From: Chloroflexota bacterium
GTDB lineage: Bacteria > Chloroflexota > Anaerolineae > Caldilineales > Caldilineaceae
Reading direction: 5' to 3'
Length of the DNA stretch: 64,000 bases
Assembly: GCA_018969295.1 (NCBI GenBank)
Contig: JAGWYN010000003.1
Location: 124,001-188,000, forward strand
Shown in pieces: positions 18,360 through 26,707 of the stretch. The notes under the pieces were generated by a model that saw only the letters and a list, made by a program, of their open reading frames with translations, did no database searches and had not been told where the DNA came from. The position numbers and the translations under genes are program-made. The stretch's first letter is position 1. Every line of letters starts with the position of its first letter.

Positions 18360-19946
18360 TCATCCAACCCAGATTTTGTGGGCTGCGGTCGGTAACGCAG
18401 GAATGTGGCCATGCACGTTCTTGCGCACCGCCTGCAGCAGCGGAGCCACGTACGGGATCAGGACCCCTCCCTCTTCACTGATCAACTGCTGCAACTCAGC
18501 ATACAGGGCCTTGCGCTTTTCAACATCTTGCTCCCCCCGTGCAGCCGCGATCAGTTCTTCAGCCCGGGGATCGCTCCACCCACTTTCGTTGTAGATGCCG
18601 GACGCAGTGAATGCCACCGGCATGACCGTCTCTGGGTCACTCAAAGTGGGCCACCAGCTGATATAAAATGGCACCTGCATGTACTTTTCGACATAGTAGC
18701 TGCTGGCAGGCACCTTTTCCAGGAGCAGGGTGATTCCGGCGGCCTTGACCATTTCTTGGATGGCCACCGCCGCCTCGTTGATGCGCGGGCCCCCGATCTC
18801 TGCAATGGTCAAGGTCACTTCCAGCCCGTCGCTGTACCCTGCCTCAGCCAGAAGAGCTTTGGCCTTTTCAACATCATAGTCCAGCGGGGGAATATCGGCC
18901 CAGAAAGGGGTGCCGGGGGCCATCGGCTGGTCGTTGCCTATCGAGCCGCGCCCAAGCATCAAGGCACTGTGCAGGGCATTGCGGTCGACCGCATGCTTCA
19001 TGGCTTGACGAACGCGTACATCGTCGAAAGGTTTTTGATCGACACGCATTGCAAAAACTGGATAATAGCCCTGAACCCCTTCCAGAAGGGTGACATCTGG
19101 GACATTTTGGAGGATGGCCAGATTTTCCAGACTCACACTTTGCAAAAAATCGACCAGGCCGCCCGTCAGCGCTGCCAGCTGTGCCGCCACTTCTGGGATC
19201 ACGATCACCTGCACTTCATCCAGATACGGGCGTTCCGGGTCCCAGTAGTTCTCATTGCGTTTGAAAACAATCCGTTCACCCGGCACATACTCCGCCAGCA
19301 CAAAGGGGCCAGTGCCAGCAGGTTTCTCAGAAAGCTGTTCCGTCGTTCGATCGTGGGGGACAATTTGGGCAAAGGGGCCCCCCAACACCGTCGGGAGCGC
19401 GACATTGGGCTCACGGAGGTAGATGACGACTGTCAGCTCGTCAAGAATTTCTATCCGTTCGACCATAGACAAGGAAGCTGCAATCGTTCCCAAAGCAGGA
19501 TCCAACATCCGGTTGATGCTGTACTCAACATCTTTGGCCGTAAAAGGGGTGCCATGTTGAAAGACAACGTTTGGTCGCAAATGCAAGGTGTAGACGGTCG
19601 CATCTTCGTTCAGCTCCCAGGATTCTGCCAACATCGGATAGATGGGGGCTCCTTCTTCTCCTTCGCTGACCCAGAACAGCGCGTCGTAGAGCATCTTTGC
19701 GACATCGACGTCGGCAAAGGTAGAAGCAGTTCCTGGATTCAAAGTCAGGAGGTCATCGGTGAACACGAGGCGCAAAACGCCGCCTCGTTGCGGCGAAATC
19801 GCCTCCACCACGCCCGCTGTAGGCGTGGCCAGCTCCACCCCGCTGGGAATCGTGCAGGCATTCAAAGCAATCAGAGCTGCCGATCCCCCCAACAGTTGTA
19901 GAAACTGCCGACGGTGAACAGCTGGAAGAAATCCGGCATTTGTCAT
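18360..19946 (-). CDS. ABC transporter substrate-binding lipoprotein, family 5 (peptide type)
   Basis: The 528-residue product starts at the ATG at 19946, with AAAGGAG seven bases upstream. The leader reads VHRRQFLQLLGGSAALIALNAC, which combines a twin-arginine-like motif with a lipobox ending at Cys. The SBP_bac_5 fold is shown by LRLVFTDDLLTLNPGTAST near the N-terminus, LRPNVVFQHGTPFTAKDVEYS, PAGTGPFVLAEYVPGERIVFKRNENYW and DVRVRQAMKHAVDRNAL. Such proteins bind peptides, nickel or oligosaccharides outside the membrane. No permease or ATPase gene adjoins it, so it must share a transporter encoded elsewhere. Confidence 0.9.
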   Translation of the reverse strand: MTNAGFLPAVHRRQFLQLLGGSAALIALNACTIPSGVELATPTAGVVEAISPQRGGVLRLVFTDDLLTLNPGTASTFADVDVAKMLYDALFWVSEGEEGAPIYPMLAESWELNEDATVYTLHLRPNVVFQHGTPFTAKDVEYSINRMLDPALGTIAASLSMVERIEILDELTVVIYLREPNVALPTVLGGPFAQIVPHDRTTEQLSEKPAGTGPFVLAEYVPGERIVFKRNENYWDPERPYLDEVQVIVIPEVAAQLAALTGGLVDFLQSVSLENLAILQNVPDVTLLEGVQGYYPVFAMRVDQKPFDDVRVRQAMKHAVDRNALHSALMLGRGSIGNDQPMAPGTPFWADIPPLDYDVEKAKALLAEAGYSDGLEVTLTIAEIGGPRINEAAVAIQEMVKAAGITLLLEKVPASSYYVEKYMQVPFYISWWPTLSDPETVMPVAFTASGIYNESGWSDPRAEELIAAARGEQDVEKRKALYAELQQLISEEGGVLIPYVAPLLQAVRKNVHGHIPALPTAAHKIWVG

Positions 19947-20276
19947 GTAAGGCTCCTTTACGGCACAACATACAACAACCAACCATACTTTTTGAATCAA
20001 TTCTGCTTTTCGCCACAGGATTGTATTGTATACCCGCTGCTGAAACAACCTGAATTGGAACAGAATCCCCCCAGCGAACGCCAGGGGAATCTCGCCGCCC
20101 TCAATCTTGTTGAAAGCCGAGAGCTGTCTGCTGAACGGGCCCACTGGGGGTCAAAGAGCGGTTCGTACAACCGCTTTGGCGACAGAAGAGTCCGGTGATA
20201 GACTGTCTGTCTACGAAAGGAGAAAAGCAGCTTCCTCCACCCGCTAAGATGGGTGGTTTCTGCCGCCAAACCGACT
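19947..20276. other. divergent intergenic region
   Basis: This 330-bp region separates the minus-strand binding protein from the plus-strand GH43 gene. It holds the promoter-like sequence at 20019-20047 for the former and a 7-bp hairpin (agcggtt 20157-20163 with aaccgct 20169-20175) that might be an operator. No gene is seen. Confidence 0.5.
20019..20047 (-). promoter_or_regulatory. probable sigma-70 promoter of the solute-binding protein gene
   Basis: On the minus strand TTGTTT (20047-20042) is separated by 17 bases from TACAAT (20024-20019). It lies about 73 bp upstream of the start at 19946. Confidence 0.5.
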
Positions 20277-21278
20277 ATGAAATTTCATTGGTTTCTTGGG
20301 GTGACGCTGCTGTGGCTGGCTGGCTGCAAGCCGATCGAGCCGGCCCCCAGCCCGGTTGTGTTGGAGCCCACCGGATTTATCCAGCGCATCCACGACCCAG
20401 TGATGGCCAAAGAGGGCAACACCTACTATGTGTTCTCCACCGGGTCCCGCGTGATCGTGATCTGTTCGCCCGATCGGGTCGATTGGCGGTGGTGCGGTCG
20501 TGTCTTTGAACGGCCGCCAGCCTGGATCGGACAGGCCGTACCCGGCGCGGTCGATCTCTGGGCACCCGATATTTCTTTTTTCAACGGAGAGTGGTATCTC
20601 TACTACGCAGCTTCCACCTTTGGCAGCCCGCGTTCGGTGATCGGCCTGGCAACCAACCGCACGCTTGACCCGACCCACCCAGAGTATCGGTGGGTGGACC
20701 AGGGCCTGGTGCTTGAATCGACCGGAGCAGAAAATTGGAATGCCATCGACCCCAATCGGGTTGTAGACGAACAGGGGCAGCCGTGGCTGGTGTTTGGCTC
20801 CTACTGGAGCGGGATCCAGCTGCGCAAACTGGACTCGGTGACAGGCAAACCCGACCCTGACGACCCGACAGTCTACCCCCTGGCCCAGCGGCCGGCCGCT
20901 GGGCCAGGGGGTACTGCGATCGAAGCCCCCTTCCTCCTGCGGCGGAACGGATTTTATTATCTCTTTGCCTCGTTCGACGCCTGCTGTCGCGGGGTACAAA
21001 GCACCTACAACGTGCGCGTCGGGCGGTCGACCGCAATCACAGGACCCTACGTGGACCGAGCAGGAACCCCGCTGCTTGAAGGGGGCGGCACGCTGATTTT
21101 GCAGGCCTACGATCGCTGGCGGGGGCCTGGGCACAACGGAATTTATCGAGAAGGAAAGACCGACTGGTTTGTCTATCATGCCTACGACGCCCGCCAGGCA
21201 GGAATCTCCAAACTGCGGATCGAGTCTTTGGGCTGGGACGCTGCTGGCTGGCCATACCTGCCCAGCCAGCAGCCGTAG
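20277..21278 (+). CDS. GH43-like arabinanase lipoprotein
   Basis: The 333-residue product starts at the ATG at 20277; the leader MKFHWFLGVTLLWLAGC ends in a lipobox Cys. The five-bladed beta-propeller of GH43 is supported by RIHDPVMAKEGNTYYVFSTG (general-base Asp), DLWAPDISFFNGEWYLYY (second Asp), NAIDPN, and AIEAPFLLRRNGFYYLF (general-acid Glu). The best match is to arabinan endo-1,5-alpha-L-arabinosidases, which cut arabinan outside the cell. A loop YPLAQRPAAGPGG just before the catalytic Glu is encoded by a perfect 40-bp palindrome and looks inserted. The rhamnosidase at the right edge supports plant-polysaccharide use. Confidence 0.87.
   Translation: MKFHWFLGVTLLWLAGCKPIEPAPSPVVLEPTGFIQRIHDPVMAKEGNTYYVFSTGSRVIVICSPDRVDWRWCGRVFERPPAWIGQAVPGAVDLWAPDISFFNGEWYLYYAASTFGSPRSVIGLATNRTLDPTHPEYRWVDQGLVLESTGAENWNAIDPNRVVDEQGQPWLVFGSYWSGIQLRKLDSVTGKPDPDDPTVYPLAQRPAAGPGGTAIEAPFLLRRNGFYYLFASFDACCRGVQSTYNVRVGRSTAITGPYVDRAGTPLLEGGGTLILQAYDRWRGPGHNGIYREGKTDWFVYHAYDARQAGISKLRIESLGWDAAGWPYLPSQQP
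20874..20913. repeat. perfect 40-bp palindrome inside the GH43 gene
   Basis: The sequence from 20874 to 20913 equals its own reverse complement at every base, centred between 20893 and 20894 on GGCC. The arms begin TACCCCCTGG and symmetry ends exactly at both edges. It stays in frame with the GH43 gene. Confidence 0.97.
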
Positions 21279-21350
21279 GTACCTGTCGCCGCACACCAAC
21301 ACCGATTCAGTGAAAAACAAGGGACAACCGCTGCTCCCCAAGGAGGACAA

Positions 21351-22592
21351 ATGGATTCGACGTTAGCGATTCTGGGCGGAGAGAAGCAGATTCAAACGCC
21401 CTACCCAGCCTGGCCGGTACATGACGAACGCGAGGTGGAAGCGGTAGCTGAGGTGGTTCGTTCGGGCCAGTGGGGCGGGTTTCCCTACCCCGGCCCGCGC
21501 ACACAGGCCTTGCTGGAAAACTTTTTGGCGTTCCAGGGGGGCGAGCATGCGATCCTGGCGGCCAACGGCACGGTGACGATGGAGATCGCCCTGCGCGCGG
21601 CCGGCATCGGTTGGGGCGACGAGGTGATCGTGCCGGCCTACTCGTTTCAGGCCACGGCGGCCGCGCCGATGGCGGCGGGCGCGATTCCGGTCATCGTCGA
21701 TATTGACCCCAATTCGTATTGCCTGGACCCGCGCGCGGTCGAAGCCGCCATCACCCCACGCACACGGGCGATCCTCCCGGTGCATGTCGGGTCGTTGATG
21801 GCCGATATGGATGCGCTGCTGGAGATCGCCGAACGCCACAACCTGATCGTGGTAGAAGACTGCGCCCACGCACATGGAATGCAGTGGAAAAGGCAGGGGG
21901 CGGGCACACTGGGCCATTTTGGCTCGTTCAGCCTGCAATCTTCCAAGCTTTTGACCTCAGGCGAGGGGGGTATTTTGATCTGCAAGACGCCCGAGCTCTT
22001 CCATGCGGCGACCAGCATTGTCAACTGCGGCCGTCCGCCTGCCGAGAATGAAGCGGTGACGCTGTTCGGCGCCAATTTTCGCGGCAGCGAGCTGCACGCT
22101 GCGCTGGCAGGAGCGCAGCTGGAGCGTCTGCCCGAACAGACTGCGCTGCGAGAGGCCGCAGTCCGCTACATGGACGAGGCGTTGAGCGAACTTCCAGGGG
22201 TGCGTGTGCTGCGCCCCGACCCGCGCATCACGCGACGGTCGGTCTTTTTGTACATCTTTGCCGTCGACCCGGCACTCTGGGGGGTGGATCATCGCGCCAT
22301 CTGTGCTGCATTGGGAGCGGAAGGGCTGGGCGCCAGCATCGGCTACGAACCCATGCATCGCTACGAACTTTTCCAACCGCTGCGTTCGCGCCTGCCGGTG
22401 CCGACAGCCTACCCGGAACGCTTCCAGTTCGACCAGCTCGACCTGCCAGCAGCGACCTACGCCTACGAACAAGAGGCCATCTGGCTGGGAGAGGCGACCT
22501 TCCGCGCCGGCAAGGAGGGGGTCGACCAGGCAGTGGCTGCCATTGCCAAGGTGTACAGACACCGGGCTGCGCTGGCCGCCGCCCAAAGCTGA
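21351..22592 (+). CDS. DegT/DnrJ/EryC1/StrS-family aminotransferase
   Basis: The 413-residue product starts at the ATG at 21351 after a perfect AAGGAGG ribosome-binding site. Fold type I PLP features include LAANGTVTMEIALRAAGIG, VVEDCAHAHGM, and the Schiff-base lysine in FSLQSSKLLTSGEGG. It belongs to the same family as the 4842 gene but differs strongly from it, with the LGHFGSFSLQSSK form seen in inosose, AHBA-like and sugar aminotransferases. It stands apart from glycosyltransferases, 72 bp after the GH43 gene. Members act on keto-sugars or keto-inositols; the substrate here is unknown. Confidence 0.9.
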   Translation: MDSTLAILGGEKQIQTPYPAWPVHDEREVEAVAEVVRSGQWGGFPYPGPRTQALLENFLAFQGGEHAILAANGTVTMEIALRAAGIGWGDEVIVPAYSFQATAAAPMAAGAIPVIVDIDPNSYCLDPRAVEAAITPRTRAILPVHVGSLMADMDALLEIAERHNLIVVEDCAHAHGMQWKRQGAGTLGHFGSFSLQSSKLLTSGEGGILICKTPELFHAATSIVNCGRPPAENEAVTLFGANFRGSELHAALAGAQLERLPEQTALREAAVRYMDEALSELPGVRVLRPDPRITRRSVFLYIFAVDPALWGVDHRAICAALGAEGLGASIGYEPMHRYELFQPLRSRLPVPTAYPERFQFDQLDLPAATYAYEQEAIWLGEATFRAGKEGVDQAVAAIAKVYRHRAALAAAQS

Positions 22593-22613
22593 TTCGCGCG
22601 CTTTTGATGCTGC

Positions 22614-22642
22614 TTGCCAGCAGCAGGGCAAGAATGTATACT
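22614..22642 (+). promoter_or_regulatory. probable sigma-70 promoter of acsA
   Basis: TTGCCA (22614-22619) is followed after 17 bases by TATACT (22637-22642). The acs start lies 55 bp downstream of the -10. Confidence 0.65.
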
Positions 22643-22697
22643 GTTTTACAATTGATGTCTGTTTTCCATACACCCATCCTGCAGGAGGAATCTACCC

Positions 22698-24611
22698 ATG
22701 ACAGCTGCCATGGAAGCCATCTCTGCCAGCAAAGAGATCTATCCGCCCTCTGCCGAAACAGTGGCTCAGGCCAAAGTGCCCGACTACCTGGCACTTCGCC
22801 AGCGAGCTGTCGAGGACCCGGTAGCCTTCTGGGACCAACGGGCCCAGGAGCTCATCGACTGGTACGAACCCTACACCACTGTGCTCGACCGAAGCAGCGC
22901 GCCCTTTTTCAAGTGGTTTGTCGGCGGTCAGACCAACATCGTCCACAACGCGCTCGACCGCCATGTACAGAGCTGGCGCAAAAATAAGCTCGCTCTGTTG
23001 TGGGAGGGGGAGAACGGCGAGCAGCGCACCTATAGCTATTTCAAGCTGTGGAAGGAAGTCAACCGGTTTGCCAATGTCCTCAAGAGCATGGGGGTCAAAC
23101 GCGGGGACACGGTGACCCTCTACATGGGCCGTGTGCCCGAGCTGCCGATCGCCATGCTGGCGACCGCCAAGATCGGCGCCATCCACAGCGTGGTCTACGG
23201 TGGTTTCTCCGAACAGGCGCTGGCCGACCGCATCACCGATGCGCGCAGCAAGGTGGTGGTCACCTGTGACGGCGCCTGGCTGCGCGGCAAGACGGTCAAC
23301 CTCAAAGACATTACCGACGAGGCGGTCAACCGCAGCCCGGTCGTGCAGAAGGTGATCGTCTACCGGCGCACTGGCCAAAACATACAGATGGCACCCGGCC
23401 GCGATTTCTGGTGGCACGAGCTGATGGCGTTGCCGATCGCCAGCCCTGCCTGCGAGACCGAACACATGGATGCCGAGGATCCCCTCTTCATTCTGTACAC
23501 GTCAGGCACGACGGGCAAACCCAAAGGGCTGATGCACACGTGCGGTGGGTACCAGGTCCACATTGCGACCACCCTCCAGTATGTCTTCGACCTTCGGGAA
23601 GAGGACCGCTACTGGTGTGCAGCAGACCCAGGGTGGATCACCGGACACAGCTATATTGTGTACGCGCCGTTGATTTTGGGGGTGACCAGCTTCATGTACG
23701 AGGGGGCACCGGGCTACCCGCTGCCCGACCGCTGGTGGCAGCTGGTCGAAAAATACAACATCACCATCCTGTACACCGCGCCTACGGCCATCCGCAGCTT
23801 TATGCGTTTCGGCGAGGAATGGACCCGCCGTCACGACCTCAGCAGCCTGCGGCTGTTGGGGTCGGTGGGCGAGCCGATCAACCCCGAAGCCTGGCGCTGG
23901 TACCACAAGTACATCGGCCACGAACGCTGCCCGATCATGGACACCTGGTGGCAGACCGAGACCGGCGGTTTTATGATCACGCCGACGCCGGCAGTGCCGC
24001 TCAAACCAGGCAGCGGCACCCTGCCCTTTGCCGGCGTCCAGGCCGACGTCGTGCGCGAGAATGGCAGCACGGCAGACCCCAACGAAGACGGCTATCTGGT
24101 GATCAAGCACCCCTGGCCCGGCATGGCACGCACGATCTGGGGTGACCCAGAACGCTACCGGATGACCTACTGGTCAGAATTTGCCAGCCAGGGCTGGTAT
24201 TTCACCGGTGACAGCGCCCGTCGCGACGAAGACGGCTATTTCTGGATCATCGGGCGCATGGACGACGTGATCAAGGTTTCCGGCTACCGGCTGGGCACTG
24301 CCGAGATCGAGAGTGCGCTGGTAGCCCACCCGACCGTCGCCGAGGCAGCTGCGATTGGGGTTCCCGACGACCTCAAAGGCAATGTCATCCATGCCTTCTG
24401 TATCCTCAACGCCGGGGTGACCGGTTCCGATGCGCTGGTGCGCGAGCTCAAAGAACATGTGCGCAGCGAGGTCGGCCCGATCGCCATCCCGGCTGCCATC
24501 GACTTTGTCACGACGCTGCCCAAGACCCGCAGCGGCAAAATTATGCGTCGCCTGCTCAAGGCCCAGGTGCTGGGCCAGCCTGTCGGCGATACCAGCACGC
24601 TGGAAGGTTGA
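22698..24611 (+). CDS. acsA: acetyl-CoA synthetase (AMP-forming)
   Basis: The 637-residue product starts at the ATG at 22698 with GCAGGAGGA upstream. ANL superfamily motifs are complete: the P-loop YTSGTTGKPKGLMHT, DTWWQTETGGFMITP in the active site, YFTGDSARRDEDGYFWIIGRMDD, the hinge region KVSGYRLGTAEIESAL, and the C-terminal adenylation lysine in PKTRSGKIMRRLL. The N-terminal TNIVHNALDRH and HSVVYGGFSEQALADRI mark the acetyl/propionyl-CoA synthetase subfamily. It activates acetate to acetyl-CoA with ATP. A second synthetase follows 40 bp later and malate synthase after that, so the locus serves growth on acetate. Acetylation of the catalytic lysine is a possible control. Confidence 0.95.
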   Translation: MTAAMEAISASKEIYPPSAETVAQAKVPDYLALRQRAVEDPVAFWDQRAQELIDWYEPYTTVLDRSSAPFFKWFVGGQTNIVHNALDRHVQSWRKNKLALLWEGENGEQRTYSYFKLWKEVNRFANVLKSMGVKRGDTVTLYMGRVPELPIAMLATAKIGAIHSVVYGGFSEQALADRITDARSKVVVTCDGAWLRGKTVNLKDITDEAVNRSPVVQKVIVYRRTGQNIQMAPGRDFWWHELMALPIASPACETEHMDAEDPLFILYTSGTTGKPKGLMHTCGGYQVHIATTLQYVFDLREEDRYWCAADPGWITGHSYIVYAPLILGVTSFMYEGAPGYPLPDRWWQLVEKYNITILYTAPTAIRSFMRFGEEWTRRHDLSSLRLLGSVGEPINPEAWRWYHKYIGHERCPIMDTWWQTETGGFMITPTPAVPLKPGSGTLPFAGVQADVVRENGSTADPNEDGYLVIKHPWPGMARTIWGDPERYRMTYWSEFASQGWYFTGDSARRDEDGYFWIIGRMDDVIKVSGYRLGTAEIESALVAHPTVAEAAAIGVPDDLKGNVIHAFCILNAGVTGSDALVRELKEHVRSEVGPIAIPAAIDFVTTLPKTRSGKIMRRLLKAQVLGQPVGDTSTLEG

Positions 24612-24651
24612 ACGAACGTTTTGCAGCCATTTTAGGGCGGAGACAACTGCT

Positions 24652-26532
24652 TTGATCGAACAGATTGCAACCCACCAGGAGTTCTTAGTCGCTCCAGAAT
24701 GGCTCAAAGCCCAGGCCACGTTGCAAGACCTGGCCGGGGCGCATGCCCGCAGCCTGGCCGACCCCGACGGCTTCTGGGGGGAATGGGCCCAACGCCTGGC
24801 CTGGTTCACCCCCTGGGAAAAGGTGCTGGAGTGGAACTATCCTGACCATCGCTGGTTTGTGGGAGGACGGACCAATATTACCCTCAACGCCCTCGACCGC
24901 CACGCCGACGGGGCCAACCGCAACAAACTGGCCCTGATCTGGATCGGCGAGGACGGCAGCGAACGCAAACTGACCTACTACGAGCTGCGCCAGACCGTCT
25001 CCCGGCTGGCCAGCGGGCTGCGCAGCCTGGGAGTCACCTGTGGAGACCGGGTTGTCCTCTACCTGCCGCTGACGGTGGAAGGCGTTGCCTCCATGCTGGC
25101 CTGCGCCCGGCTCGGCGCCATCCATTCGGTCGTCTACGCCGGGATGGGGGTGGGTGCGCTGCGCGACCGCATCGTCGATGCCGGCGCCCACGTGGTGATC
25201 GCCGGAGACGTCGGCTTCCGGCGGGGCAAGGTTGTCGACCTGCGCAGCATCGTCGAGCAGGCAATCGAGGGGCTGCCGCTGCGCCATGTGCTCTGGCTGC
25301 AGCGTGGCCCGCAGCGCCCTCTGCGCCCGCACGACGTCGACTTTGCCACCCTGCTGGCGCAAAGCAAACCAGACGTCGACCCGGTTCCCGTCGACGCCGA
25401 GCACCCGCTCTACATCCTCTATACCTCCGGATCGACCGGCAAGCCCAAAGGGGTCGTGCATGTGCACGGCGGCTACATGGTCGGGACCAGCTACCATCTG
25501 CGCCATACGTACGATGTCAAAGACAACGACGTCTTCTGGGCAACCTCGGACATCGGCTGGGTGGTAGGCCATTCCTATATCGTCTATGCCCCGCTGGTCG
25601 AAGGGATCACCTCGGTGTTGCGGGAGGGTGCGCCCGATTGGCCGGACCCGGGGATTTTCTGGAAGTGTGTCGAGCAGTACGGCGTCAACGTGCTGTTTAC
25701 TGCACCGACTGCGGTGCGAATGTTCATGAAATATGGTGCCCGCTTTGTGGAGCCCTACGACCTGCGCACGCTGCGCCTGGTCGCAGTGGCCGGCGAACCC
25801 CTCAACCCGGAGGCGATGCGCTGGGCACACAAACACCTGACCGGGGAGGGGCAGCACGGCTTTATCGCCGACAACTGGTGGCAGACAGAACTGGGCGGGC
25901 CGACGATCGCCACGCCGATCGTGGCAGCCGCGCGCCCCGGCGCGGCCGGGTTGCCGCTGCCAGGGGTGGAGGCCGCCGTGGTCGACGAAAACGGGGCCGC
26001 CGTGCCCAGGGGCAAGGGAGGGCTGCTGGTGCTCAAACGCCCCTTCCCCCACATGATGCGCACGATCTGGGGCAGCCACTCCCGCTACGAACAGTATTGG
26101 AATGAGATCCCCCACTGCTATGCAGCCGGGGATGTCGCCAGCTGGGACGAGCAAGGGTACATTTCGGTGCTGGGGCGCAGCGACGATGTGCTCAACGTGG
26201 CTGGCCACCGCATCGGCACAGCAGACGTAGAGTCAGCACTGATCACCCACCCTAGCGTCGCTGAATCGGCGGTGATCGGCGTCCCCGACCCGCTCAAGGG
26301 AGAAGCCATCAAAGCCTTCGTCGTGCTGCGGATCGGGGTCGAAGCCAGCGACGCGCAGCGCAGCAGCATCGTCGAACATGTGCGCCACGAGCTCGGGCCG
26401 ATCGCCACGCCAAGCCAGGTCACCTTCACCGAAAAATTGCCCAAAACCCGCAGCGGCAAGATCGTGCGCCGCCTGCTCAAAGCGCAGGAACTGGGCCAGA
26501 ACCCCGGCGATCTGAGCACATTGGAAGAGTAA
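24652..26532 (+). CDS. second acetyl/acyl-CoA synthetase (AMP-forming)
   Basis: The product has 626 residues with TTG at 24652 as the likely start, preceded by GGAG nine bases upstream. The ATG at 24430 is inside the previous gene in another frame. Motifs are the P-loop YTSGSTGKPKGVVHV, DNWWQTELGGPTIATP, the linker VAGHRIGTADVESAL and the lysine in PKTRSGKIVRRLL. It is of the same family as the preceding gene but clearly divergent, with TELGGP in place of TETGGF at the substrate pocket, so it may prefer a different short-chain acid such as propionate. It probably shares the acs transcript. Confidence 0.88.
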   Translation: MIEQIATHQEFLVAPEWLKAQATLQDLAGAHARSLADPDGFWGEWAQRLAWFTPWEKVLEWNYPDHRWFVGGRTNITLNALDRHADGANRNKLALIWIGEDGSERKLTYYELRQTVSRLASGLRSLGVTCGDRVVLYLPLTVEGVASMLACARLGAIHSVVYAGMGVGALRDRIVDAGAHVVIAGDVGFRRGKVVDLRSIVEQAIEGLPLRHVLWLQRGPQRPLRPHDVDFATLLAQSKPDVDPVPVDAEHPLYILYTSGSTGKPKGVVHVHGGYMVGTSYHLRHTYDVKDNDVFWATSDIGWVVGHSYIVYAPLVEGITSVLREGAPDWPDPGIFWKCVEQYGVNVLFTAPTAVRMFMKYGARFVEPYDLRTLRLVAVAGEPLNPEAMRWAHKHLTGEGQHGFIADNWWQTELGGPTIATPIVAAARPGAAGLPLPGVEAAVVDENGAAVPRGKGGLLVLKRPFPHMMRTIWGSHSRYEQYWNEIPHCYAAGDVASWDEQGYISVLGRSDDVLNVAGHRIGTADVESALITHPSVAESAVIGVPDPLKGEAIKAFVVLRIGVEASDAQRSSIVEHVRHELGPIATPSQVTFTEKLPKTRSGKIVRRLLKAQELGQNPGDLSTLEE

Positions 26533-26632
26533 ACCAGGGGGCCCCCACCCGCAGTCGAAAAGCGCTGAACTGCCCCCCCAGAAAGTTCGCCGGCCTGACT
26601 TCGCTGCCGACCTCAACCGGTGCAGACTCGGC

Positions 26633-26661
26633 TCGACAGCCAGGCATGTGGTACCATACAA
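26633..26661 (+). promoter_or_regulatory. probable promoter of malate synthase
   Basis: TCGACA (26633-26638), a 17-base spacer and ATACAA (26656-26661) lie in the 175-bp gap before the malate synthase gene. The match is moderate. Confidence 0.4.
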
Positions 26662-26707
26662 ACTGTAGAATCCACTTTCGCCTTTTCCAAAGCACAGGAG
26701 TGAATGA

